Shown in pieces: positions 22,655 through 33,301 of a DNA stretch of 64,000 bases. Each line of letters starts with the position of its first letter. Position 1 is the first letter of the stretch. The stretch comes from Notospermus geniculatus (taxonomy: Eukaryota; Nemertea; Pilidiophora; Heteronemertea; Lineidae). The DNA lies in assembly GCA_002633025.1 (NCBI GenBank), contig NMRB01000007.1, positions 959,157 to 1,023,156 on the forward strand, read 5' to 3'. The notes under the pieces are model-generated. The model was not told the origin of the DNA. It saw only the letters and a list, made by a program, of their open reading frames with translations, and did no database searches. A program made the translations under genes and the position numbers.

Positions 22655-22695
22655 TCAACTTTCCACTCTAAGATAAAAGAACCCTACACGTAGCT

Positions 22696-24017
22696 GGGTC
22701 AGGCCACGCAGAGGTTAACATCAGGAGCAAAATTTGAAACATCATAAAATGACTTCCAATGTACCTGATCTTTAAGCCAAGATTTCAAATTGTCCAGAAC
22801 AGAAAGAATTATTGAATTATCTCAACTAGAACAAAAGTTATGGACATTTGAATTCATTGTGGATGACGGGAATGAAGAGATGCTTTTCCCACCTGATTCT
22901 GTACCATAGGGAAGGGCCTACTGAGTAACTATTTCCAATGAAGTATGGATAGATGACTTTTTTTCTGATGATGGTATGATTAGGCATCCCATTGGAGTCA
23001 GTTGTTTGGGATAAAACCCCACAGAATTTTTTTGACAGGGTTTTCAAAAATGTCTTTTTTCTCATTTTGGCTTGTCCCTCCGTTACCGAAAAAGCGGTAT
23101 TTTTCAATTTTTCAAACATCAAATTTCCACTTGGAGAGGTGAAACTTTGCAAAAGAAAGCAAATTGGGATGCCTCTCCATGTGGTATAATCAAATATTGA
23201 ATTTTTTTTCAGAATTATGATTTTGAAGGGGGTGAAAACTGTCCCTCCGTTACCAGTGACACTGGGCACAAATCCAAAACTCAATAAATCTTTCAAGATA
23301 TCAAAGTTAAAGGGCTGTCTCAAGCCAATAACAACTTTTTAGGCCGTTAGAGATAATAAAACATTGTTCTCCATGTTTATTTTGCTAGATTTAACCAGTT
23401 CATATTTGTGTCCCTCATTTGTCCCTCCGTTACCAGTAACGGAGGGACCATTTTCAGGCTCAATTATAAAGCTCCCAAAACCCTTACAAGTCAGTGGAAA
23501 TGACTTCCACTGTTGCTGAAATTTCTTTAAACATGCAAACAACTGGTATGTGATGCATAACATGCATAATGGCTGCCTGAATTGTATAAAATATGAAGTG
23601 TCCCTCCGTTACCATTTGTAAATGTCCCTCCGTTACCATGGCCATCCCGGTTCAAACCTTCCCCCACAAAAATTGAGCAGCACCAGCTGTTTATAATTTT
23701 GCATGTTCATATCTAAGTGGTAGTAGTACAACATGAAAGAGAAAGCTAACTTTTTTCACCTAGGGAACCGTATGTTATGCCTCTCCGAAAAAATGTGTTA
23801 AAAATAGATGTTAATTTTGCGTCCCTCCGTTACCAGCCTATTTTTTGTAAATTTCACCCCCAAGAAGTTGTTTACCACCAAACTTTTTTCCCTCACTTTG
23901 TAGCTTCAGGTAGCCTTTATAAAATACCAGTAGTTATTTTACTCTGCCTTGGACAGAATAGGAGTACCAGGGCAAAATACAGCAAAAGTGTCCCTCCGTT
24001 ACCGCGTGGCCTGGCCC
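22696..24017. mobile_element. 1.3-kb DNA transposon-like insertion with seven GTCCCTCCGTTACC repeats, only in copy B
   Basis: The ends are imperfect inverted repeats: GGGTCAGGCCACGC at the left and GCGTGGCCTGGCCC at the right. Flanking AGCT(G) at both sides (22,692-22,696 and 24,018-24,022) is one copy in the empty site of copy A (TAGCTGTATTACC). GTCCCTCCGTTACC occurs at 23,074, 23,241, 23,421, 23,600, 23,624, 23,821 and 23,990, the last touching the right end, with an inverted partial copy at 23,435. A 161-codon minus-strand frame (22,838-23,323) has no features I recognise and is probably chance. The element is non-autonomous. Confidence 0.75.
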
Positions 24018-24027
24018 AGCTGTATTA

Positions 24028-24126
24028 TACCGCGCCAGTCACCCATCCACCTTGTGATGATCACACTCTCCGTTGCTTAACTTCTAGCGCCGAGGCCAAC
24101 GCACTAACCACTAGGCCATAAAGGAA
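24028..24126 (-). mobile_element. SINE with tRNA-like head and 5S rRNA-like part, copy B
   Basis: Same element as 8,350-8,455, with few differences. It sits immediately next to the right end of the 1.3-kb insertion. Confidence 0.55.
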
Positions 24127-24206
24127 ATCCTCCATGACCGGTGGGTCATACAGTAACTGCAAGGGGTTCAATGCAAACCCTGTAGTATACAGTGTTCAGT
24201 GTTGGG

Positions 24207-24851
24207 CATTGACATTGAGTGAGGGACTTTCACATACGGTATCACCCAGAGCAATGATCCACTTCCTGCTAATTGTCACCCTTCAGTGATCTCTTTTGTT
24301 CCTTCCCAGCCAGGAATAGTCAACCCAACATAGACACATTGTTTGCAATCAATCTGTGCCAAACATGATCATGAGCTGTGATTAAACCCTACATATCCCT
24401 TTAATAAGTGGGGTTTGCCCCATGTCACTGTCAAAATAAGTCATGACCCTGAATGTTTGGCTGTGCAGGAGGGCAAGCTGTTTGTTGGTCCTTTGGCCCA
24501 AGCTGTCCACTCACATAATTTCTTTACAGCAAGGGATTAGCAGTCAAGGATTACCGGTAGCCCAACTATTCAATACGCAGTCAGCAGACATTCTGCCATA
24601 CCATCTCAGGCAGTTGGACTTGGAGGGTTGGACTGGAAAGGGAGTCCTCGACTATGCCGTGACAGTCCTCTGAAGCCTTTCAATCGCACGTGGAATAAGA
24701 AATACAGAAATCTTGACAACGATTCTGTGGATTCAAAGTCTTGTTTTAGCTTTCGGTTTTAGAGTTGTCCGATTTTATCTGTGGGATTTTGTGTCTGTCT
24801 CATCTGTGTGGAGTTGATACTGCTGTCAAGTTTACTACAGTACCTGCCAAA
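24207..24851. other. Upstream region and 5' UTR of cyclin E
   Basis: Unique sequence after copy B ends. A splice acceptor-like TTTCGGTTTTAG at about 24,752-24,763 suggests a non-coding first exon further upstream. No coding frame before the ATG at 24,852. No clear promoter box seen. Confidence 0.4.
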
Positions 24852-27800
24852 ATGGATGAAGTGGATGCCTGTGTTGACCTTCCTATAGCGGCCACATTCC
24901 TTCTTCATGATTCAGTCATCCAGATGAAGAAAGCTGCACCAACAAAACAGTTCTCTGGTTTATTATTAGATGTTGCGGAGACCCAGGGACAATGTCTTCC
25001 TTCAATTACAAGTTTGCTGAAACCAAAGGCAAAGTCTGGGAACCAGTCTAGGAACCAAGGACTTCATCTTCTGCCATCGAGAGGGGCAAGCCCGACGCCT
25101 AGCGATGTCAGTGATTGTGATGTCCCGACCGAGATGTTGCAGAGTTGCGAGATTTTAGATGAGAGCTTCACAGAAAGTAGCGACAGGGATCCAGGCCTTC
25201 CTCCCGTTGCACCACCTGCCAGGTTTGAGTCTTCAATGTTTTATTCAAAGAGGAAGACGAATACCTGTAGTGACAAGAAGACGCCACGCCGAAAAGCTCC
25301 CGTGTACCGCCGGTGTAAGAATCCTGAACTCCGTGAGCGGATTCTCCAGTCGTGCGCCAGTCTGGTTCCGAACAGTTCCGAGGATGATTTGAAGACAGCT
25401 GAGAAAAGTAAAGATATTGTGTCAGTGGATAGAGAGGAGGGAGCTGTGGTGGATGAGAATATCCCTCCTAGTCCGACTCATTCAGATTGTCTCTCAGACT
25501 CAGACTCTGATGTGTTCGACGAGGACGCTGAAAACAGCTCGTATTACTGCTATGAAGCAACTGAAGGTAGCGACCTCTCTTGCCAGGATATGGAACTTGA
25601 TGATTCGAACGAGAATGAAAATATACTCCCTGTTGATGATTTGCGTGAGACGACGTCTGTCTCTCCTCAGGACTTGGATGGGATGGACATTGTTGGGGAG
25701 GATGAAAATAAACAATCGTGCAATAAGAGGACTAAAGAAACTAAGGATGGGACTGCAAGTACCGAACATGGCGGAGTTGAGAAGTCAAAGGAAAGGATTC
25801 CTCTTGGTGATGTAACTGTAAGTTCAGTGATGAGTGTCAAATGATGGAGGTCCACTATTCAATCATGAAGCCAGCAGGTGGTGGGTTTCTGAAGACAGAA
25901 AATTTCATCTTGACTTGATCGATGGCTTCTTCATTTCAGCATATTTCAGGTCCATGGCTTCACGCATAATTTCTATTCTAATGGTGCCTCACAGATTTTC
26001 CCAATGGATTCCTTCAATGTGTGTTTTCTTTCCTATTTTTCAGAATCAGTGGGTTCCGATCTCGGAGGAGTCGTCCGTCATCACGAGTGCCATCATCCCC
26101 AGCCAAGAAGCCGACCGAGAACTCTGCAACCAGTCCCCACTTGACCCCAGCAAACACTGCCAGTTCCGATTCAGGAACCATTTTACGACCCCGATCTCAT
26201 TACGACCATGTCCTCTTCCGAGTCTCGACTGGGCTGAATCTAAAGAGGTCTGGATGGCCATGTTGAAGAAAGACAGTTTATACCCCAGAGATCCCCATTA
26301 CTTAGACCGACACCCATCGTTACAGTCAAAGATGAGGTCTATTTTACTGGATTGGATGACGGAGGTATGTTTGTAGAGCTTGTATCATGACCAATTTACC
26401 TCTTTCATTGAATTCTCTTGTCGAGTATTCATCGTTTCCACGACGTAACTCCGACAGTGTCCACCATTGCTGACGTCACCGTAATGACGCAAAGGTGGTG
26501 GGCAAAATTCATTGCTTTGCTTGAAGAAAGCTGGTGGGCAAAACGCGCAACGTCACGAAACAATGTAGGCCTGGGCCTATGTCATGGATACAATGAATAG
26601 CAGGAGGAAACCAGTGTGGCCAGAGAAAACCTGCGCCGTCCAAGAGAGTAGCCCGCTCTCGCAAGAAGAATGGATCTGACTCCGACTGATTATTGAACTC
26701 GGTCTCAGGCACCTATGTTTCCATTGCACCGTGCGGACAGCCCTATTCAACACATGTAATGGATTTAGTCAGAGGGCAAATCGGAATCTTTTCTCCCTCT
26801 GGTTCCAAGAAACCTTGCTTACACTTGCGGTTTCCTTTATTTGGTCAATTTCGTCTTCCAGGTATGTGAGGTGTACCGGCTGCATCGAGAGACGTACTTC
26901 CTTGCCGTGGACTTCATCGACCGATACCTCACCAAAAACCAGAACACAGTCAAGCAACAGCTTCAGCTTATTGGCATAACAGCCTTATTTATAGCTGCTA
27001 AGGCAGAGGTAAGTCACCTTATTTGATAATATAGCACCAGGAAAATCCCCTTGGACTGCTGACAACAAGACCGTGGTCATGCAGTGGTTAGAGAGTCAGA
27101 CTTGTGACCGCGAGGCCACAGGTTCGATACCCGGCCGTTTCTACTCTGTACTGTATTCTCAACTGGTCTGAGACGATCAAGAGATGTGCTGAATGATTGC
27201 ACATGGTGTCTTGTGATTTTTGCAGGAAATCTACCCACCGAAGTTGTCAGATTTTGCATATGTCACTGATGGTGCTTGCACAGAAGAGGAGATCCTGCAA
27301 CAGGAGTTAGTCATGTTAAAGGTGTGAAGAGATTCAATGAACCTTTTGTTTACAATCTCGATCATAAATCAGTATTTAATTTGCACTTCTGAGGGAAAGA
27401 AGAAAGCTTGCCACAAAGTTTGGTTCATCACACTGATGAGAATTCCCGCCACACAATGGAGAATTCAGTGACCACAATTTCAACGTTTCTTAGCCATACT
27501 GTCACAGTTTCAACTTCTCTAGCCACAAATGCAAGGGGAAACAGTTTACCCCATAGAGATTAAGCATCTATTCAGATGTGATAACTAAAGTGTCTCTCCA
27601 TTGCAGGTGTTAAACTGGGATCTCACTCCACTGACTGTAAATGCCTGGTTAAATCTCTACCTACAACTGCTCAATTTGGAGAATCTTGAGGACCAAGAAC
27701 ATGGCTTCATATTCCCCCAGTATTCAGCTCATGCCTTTGTACAGATAGTTACAGTAAGTTGTCGAAGTTATTAGTTTTCAAGTTGAAGCATATCTTCACT

Positions 27801-28592
27801 CCATCCTGATCTTACTGGGGATTACTGACTGATCAGCGCAGGACATGGAGATGTAGATAGATCAGAGATCCATTCTGCCATCATTTGAGTTGGCACTTCA
27901 CAGCTCTTTATAATCTCATGCAAAGTCTAACAGAAAGAATTTTTTTCATTCCAGCTCTTAGATTTATGCATTTTGGACATCGGATCTCTACAATTCACCT
28001 ATAGTACAATTGCCACCACTGCCATCAGCCATATGCTTTCACAGAATGTGGCACTGACCTTATCAGGTAAGAATCAAGTAGAAGATGATCTTCCGTGTCT
28101 CTATAACTCTGCTGTCCTTGAGGGAGAGGTGTCGGTGAGAGGTTCAACGGTTTGGTAAACAACCCCTTCCTTTCTTTCCAGGGTATCAGCAAATGGACAT
28201 ATCTGCCTGCTATCAGTGGATGTTACCATTCGCCATGACGGTGACCGAGATGGGTCTGATGGAACTCCGTTACTTCCCGAACATCAGCCCAGATGATGCT
28301 CACAATATACAGATGCATAATATAGGAATTGACCACTTGGTAAGTAGAAATAAAAGTTCTTATATCTACTTACCTATTTGTCCCGTGTTTTCTAAATCCT
28401 ATGAGAAATAAGTGTTTTCTAGGCACCTTCATCTACATGTATGATATTGACTGTTTCCTTTTTTTTCAGGAACTGGCTCAATCCAAAGCACTCGCAATGG
28501 CATCTCAATCCCGGTCTAGTCCCGATGTTGGCCAACTTGGAGTTCTAACGCCACCACAGAGCGGGAAAAAGTGCCAAGAAAATTTAGTATGA
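24852..28592 (+). CDS. CCNE: Cyclin E (G1/S cyclin), long N-terminal form
   Basis: Eight exons in phase: 24852-25817, 26044-26364, 26862-27008, 27226-27321, 27607-27753, 27955-28066, 28182-28339 and 28470-28592, giving 689 aa. The cyclin box contains [58 protein letters not shown] and [13 protein letters not shown], diagnostic of cyclin E, which activates CDK2 at the G1/S transition. The second fold follows ([41 protein letters not shown]). The C-terminus has LTPPQSGKK, the phosphodegron that vertebrate cyclin E uses for FBXW7 recognition. The first exon gives 322 acidic, serine-rich residues before the box region, so the protein is much longer than human CCNE1 (410 aa). ATG 24,852 is the first ATG in the frame. 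Confidence 0.95.
27068..27150 (+). mobile_element. tRNA-derived SINE fragment in cyclin E intron 3
   Basis: An A-box-like TGGTCATGCAGTGGTTAGAG and a B-box GGTTCGATACC are about 35 bp apart, as in tRNA genes, but the acceptor arms do not pair, so this is probably a SINE head and not a working tRNA gene. Confidence 0.5.
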
Positions 28593-28650
28593 TCATAGTT
28601 CTGCGTTCTAACGTGGCATTGAAAACTACTGTGATCGTAGCGGGTGCTAG
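28593..28650. other. Start of cyclin E 3' UTR
   Basis: Continues into the duplicated 3' flank. Confidence 0.4.
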
Positions 28651-29721
28651 TTGTGCTATACGAGGATAGATGGCGCCGTGGTCCACTGGGATGCCCTCAA
28701 CAACCATCAAGGCCAATCGTTTGTTTTTTCTGAATCGCTACAGACCATGATCATCCCCAATTGATTAGCACATCGGTTGTCTTTCCTGCATGGTCGGGGG
28801 ATTTAGCAGGCCTGAGTGCCTTGAGTTTCCCCTCAGTTGCCTGCACTGGGCATGTCTAGCCAGCTGAGAGAGAAACAAGGGTTTGCTTTCATAGATATTG
28901 ATGGAATGGTATGGTCTTTGTTGGTATATAAAGTGTATTATAAGGGCAGCAGAATGTGTTTGAAATTTCTAGGCTGTAGAAAGTTTGTTGAGCCAAGTGT
29001 TTTCATATACACATATTTCTTTTAGACTAGGCAGTGATGCATTTTATCAACAACTAACTATATGCATGATTTTCAATCATGAGATTTTTAAAAAGATGAA
29101 CATGGGGAGGGGTGACTTTGTATTTATGGCAGCATTCTACTCAATAATTGTTAGAAAATGACACAAAAAATGAACCCTTCTTTTGACATTTTAACTGTAC
29201 AGTCTTGTATTCCTGGCTACTTTTTCCTAGCCCCAGATCCAACTCATTTTGTTGCCCTTTTGTGTTGATCAAATTAACTGGTTTGAGAGAGATGGTAGTG
29301 TTGTAAAGTCCTTTTCAGGACTGTCTTTTTGTAACGTGGTAACTGGTTTTACCGATCTTAAAGGGGAGTAGAGGGATGATTAATTTATGGATTGTGCGAC
29401 TGCCAGGACCCGGATGTTCAAAACTTTGACGTTAGTGCTATCTTGGCGTTATCTCCATCAGTTCAGCCCCAGTGCAGTTCACGCTACATTCGAGATAACG
29501 TTGGAGTGGCATTAATGTGTTTTGAACGACAAGCCCAGGAACCTATTCCACTAGGCCTCTGTGGGTCTTTTGGTAAAACCAAGTTGACTGGTTCTCTGTC
29601 CATTCACAGTGCTGTATCCATGGCAATGGAGGATGAAACCAGGAAACTTCTGAATCCGTGGGTTATTATAATCTTGCTCATTTAGTAAGAGCGAGGAGAT
29701 AAATATTCCTTCTTGTTACAG
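28651..29721 (+). repeat. Cyclin E 3' flank duplication, copy 1
   Basis: It starts TTGTGCTATACGAGGATAG and ends CTTCTTGTTACAG just before the N at 29,722. The whole 1,071 bp is repeated at 29,723-30,792 with a few percent difference. No coding frame is shared with known proteins. A failed contig-end overlap is the simplest explanation. Confidence 0.9.
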
Positions 29722-29722
29722 N

Positions 29723-30792
29723 TTGTGCTATACGAGGATAGATGGCGCCGTGGTCCACTGGGATGCCCTCAACAACCATCAAGGCCAATCGTTTGTTTTT
29801 TCTGAATCGCTACAGACCATGATCATCCCCAATTGATTAGCACATCGGTTGTCTTTCCTGCATGGTCGGGGGATTTAGCAGGCCTGAGTGCCTTGAGTTT
29901 CCCCTCAGTTGCCTGCACTGGGCATGTCTAGCCAGCTGAGAGAGAAACAAGGGTTTGCTTTCATAGATATTGATGGAATGGTATGGTCTTTGTTGGTATA
30001 TAAAGTGTATTATAAGGGCAGCAGAATGTGTTTGAAATTTCTAGGCTGTAGAAAGTTTGTTGAGCCAAGTGTTTTCATATACACGTATTTCTTTTAGACT
30101 AGGCAGTGATGCATTTTATCAACAACTAACTATATGCATGATTTTCAATCATGAGATTTTAAAAAAGATGAACATGGGGAGGGGTGACTTTGTATTTATG
30201 GCACCATTCTACTCAATAATTGTTAGAAAATGACACAAAAAATGAACCCTTCTTTTGACATTTTAACTGTACAGTCTTGTATTCCTGGCTACTTTTTCCT
30301 AGCCCTAGATCTGACTCATTTTGTTGCCCTTTTGTGTTGATCAAATTAACTGGTTTGAGAGAGATGGTAGTGTTGTAAAGTCCTTTTCAGGACTGTCTTT
30401 TTGTAACGTGGTAACTGGTTTTACCGATCTTAAAGGGGAGTAGTGGGATGATTAATTTATGGATTGTGCGAGTACCAGGGCTCGGATATTCAAAACTATG
30501 ACGTTAGTGCTATCTTGGTGTTATGTCCATCAGTTCAGCCCCAGTGCAGTTCACGTCACATTCAAGATAACATTGAATTGGCATTAATCTGTTTTTGAAT
30601 TACCAGCCCAGGAACCTAATCCACTAAGCCTCTGGGTCTTTTGGTAAAACCAAGTTGACTGGTTCTCTGTCCATTCACTGTGCTGTATCCATGGCAATGG
30701 AGGATGAAACCAGGAAACTTCTGGATCCGTGGGTTTTTATAATCTTGCTCATTTAGTAAGAGCGAGGAGATAAATATTCCTTCTTGTTACAG
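29723..30792 (+). repeat. Cyclin E 3' flank duplication, copy 2
   Basis: It begins right after the N with TTGTGCTATACGAGG and ends at TTACAG, after which unique sequence (AGTATGTATTC) goes on. Confidence 0.9.
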
Positions 30793-31899
30793 AGTATGTA
30801 TTCTGACATATTCAAGGAAGGAGGCTCCCCTTTAAGTTTCAAACATCTCTGAATATATGTGACCCGGTCTGTGAAAACCCGGCCAAAGTCGCTGGGGAGT
30901 GACATAGGCCTTGAGATCATACCTACCCTTTGTTGCACAATCGATAAGGCATTATTTGCCACCAACAGACCGTTGTTTTTTCATTGTGATCAGACTCCCA
31001 ACATAATCTATTAACCCTGTGGTGTTCAGCGACTTTGGCCGGGTTTTCACAGACTGGGTCACATATTTTGTATTTGTGGCCATTTAAATATTGATTGTAC
31101 ATGCACAGCAAAGCTGTTGATTTATACCTGTGATAAATGATGAATGACTTCAGGGATTGCATATTTCTGAGGATAACTTTATTACCTGCGTCATGCGGGA
31201 TCTGCATCAAATGTTTTAAATATTTCTTTTAATGAAGTTGAGAGAATCTTTTGTACAGGTAGTACACAAGTAGTTTTGTAAGATGATATTTGAAATACCT
31301 GTCTCTTGTATATACTGCGAAGTTTTTCTGTTGTGTCTGGAATCAAATATCCACTAGGCCCTTCCGCCGCCCTTTGATGCGATGGTAAGGGTCACATGAG
31401 AACCACTTGTGCAAAACCTGCTTCGTTATAAATGACCTTTCTGAAGCTGAAGGAGATAGCTGACATCTGCTCTTTTAAAGGTGTCAGTCGTTTACTTGTC
31501 CACGCAATTGGAGTGCTATTGCATTGGGAGTGCTACCGTGCCACAAACAGTGCTGTGGTCTTAAAAAAGGGTCCAATATCATGCCCAAGGATTTTGTTTG
31601 GTGTTCCGCCATATTCTAGATGTCGGCCCTATTGGGTGTGAGGAGATTCATGTCAGATTTTGGATGTTAAGGCAGCATATCTTCTTCCGTCATTCAAGAT
31701 GAAAATGTCCACCAATATGATTTTTGTCATCATCCGATAGCATACTGATCTAGGAAGTACCAGTTCTTCTTGTGTAGAGAACTTAACAGTCATTCCATTG
31801 CCTAACCAAAACATTGAACAAACTACCTATAAACTCCGATTAAGCATGTGTTGATGAAGAATATGCCTCTTGATTTGAAGTGCTTCCTCAAGACAATTA

Positions 31900-32029
31900 C
31901 AGTCCACTCTCGTTATACCGCCAGTGGTGGTACAACCAGGGTATTGTTGGCAACATTGAAGTGCCTTCAAGCGAGAAAGTCAATTGTCTGTGGCGGTATA
32001 GCGAGGGGCGGTATAACGAGAGTGGACTG
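31900..32029. mobile_element. pogo/Tigger-like MITE
   Basis: It starts CAGTCCACTCTCGTTATACC and ends GGTATAACGAGAGTGGACTG, flanked by TA on both sides. CAGT ends with a TA target are typical of pogo-type Tc1/mariner elements. Confidence 0.75.
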
Positions 32030-32593
32030 TAGTGTCTTTAAAATCAAAAAACCCATGGCCATTTTATTCTCAGTTCCTCGCCCAATATTCTGTGCACTCA
32101 AGATTTTGATCCATCAAGGTGATTACTTGTGCCATCCAGGTGACAAGACCATCGAGGGTTCAAGATGGTATATTTATTGACTGTTATCCTCTTAATTTAA
32201 GCACGATAGTCTAGTAGTATTTAAATAATAGTTAACCCCCTTCGAGTAGTGAAGGACATGTATGGTGTTCAAATTGTAATCAGTGTAGTTAGTTGCAAGT
32301 CCTCCGTTTATGGTTTCTGTAAAGTGTTCATAATATTTGTGCGAGACTTTGCGACTTTCTTGGGAGTGACAGATTTGCAGGGTTATTGTATAATACTCCT
32401 CTTTTGTACAGTGTACAACCATTTAACATTTCCAAAATATTTCAAGGAATGCAAAAAAGGAATGTTTGTTAACGCAAGCTCAATTTGTTCAACCATTTAG
32501 TGATTATTTCACCTGTTCAGTTTCCGCTTGAGAATCTCGGGCATGTGTTGACTCGTGGTAGTCGTCGCAATATTCATTGTGTTCAAACTCCTT

Positions 32594-32742
32594 GGGCCGT
32601 ATGCACCAAACCAAGATTATCTTGAACTCGGGTTGAGGCACAACTTTTCAATTGTTCAGGTTTGCCAGGGCATGATGTGACAATGGAAAAGTTGTGGCTC
32701 AACCTGAGTTCAAGATTAATCTTCGCTTGTTGCATATGGCCC
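32594..32742. mobile_element. Harbinger-like MITE (GGGCCGTATGC...GCATATGGCCC)
   Basis: Inner arms include CAAGATTATCTTGAACTC and GAGTTCAAGATTAATCTT, plus GGCACAACTTTTC/GAAAAGTTGTGGC. CTT lies on both sides as a 3-bp target duplication. Confidence 0.75.
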
Positions 32743-33221
32743 CTTGTGTTCAACTCAGGATCCATTATGGTCAACTCGGGATCCGTTGTGTTCAAGTCAA
32801 AACCCATGATTTTCATCTGTGGTGTCCGCTTCAGGTCCATCACGTCACGTCACGTTCAACTCAAAATCCATCTCATCAAAATCATAATCATCAGAGTTGC
32901 CAATCTTGCATTTCAAAACCAAAGGTGTGTTCAAATCTGTGATGTCAGATTCGTGTATAACTCACTCTCAGAATTCATCGTGCTGACTTTGCATTTAGAC
33001 TGTGACTCGCCACTTCAGGTCACATGACGTACCAGGTCGTCCTCGTAACGGTATGTCATGTGAGCGTGGGAGTCTGGTTGCACGAGACTAGTTTGCATTT
33101 CAAAACCTAATGTGTTCACTGAGTTAGTTGGTTATGATTTACGGTAGGTATTTCCCAAATCAATGACAATTTGGCTTGCCATATACTGTATTGTCTTCAG
33201 TTGTAACTCTTGAGCAGAGTG

Positions 33222-33301
33222 CCGGGGGGGGGGGGGGGGGGGGGNNNNNNNNNNNNNNNNNNNNNNNNNNNNNNNNNNNNNNNNNNNNNNNNNNNNNNNN
33301 N
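33222..33301. other. G run followed by a 57-base gap
   Basis: More than 20 consecutive G (33,222-33,244) precede N at 33,245-33,301. The assembly stopped in a homopolymer. Confidence 0.95.

Larger units (their letters stand above)
13838..24206. repeat. Large direct duplication, copy B
   Basis: Partner of 1-8,536. It carries insertions missing from copy A: about 14,754-15,125, 15,711-15,949, 16,438-16,565, 21,409-21,529, 22,558-22,654 and 22,696-24,017. It lacks the 910-1,345 insertion of copy A. Past 24,206 it runs into the cyclin E locus. Confidence 0.9.

Noticed and set aside
22838-23323. 161-codon minus-strand frame inside the 1.3-kb insertion
   Set aside because: No domain or motif recognised; low-complexity Phe/Lys/Ile composition from AT-rich DNA; GTCCCTCCGTTACC motifs read through it.
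23074-24003. CRISPR-like array of GTCCCTCCGTTACC
   Set aside because: Spacing is irregular (24-187 bp), the motif is only 14 bp and the genome is animal; not a CRISPR array.
27068-27150. tRNA gene
   Set aside because: A- and B-box words are present but the acceptor stem does not pair and no cloverleaf forms; kept as a SINE fragment.
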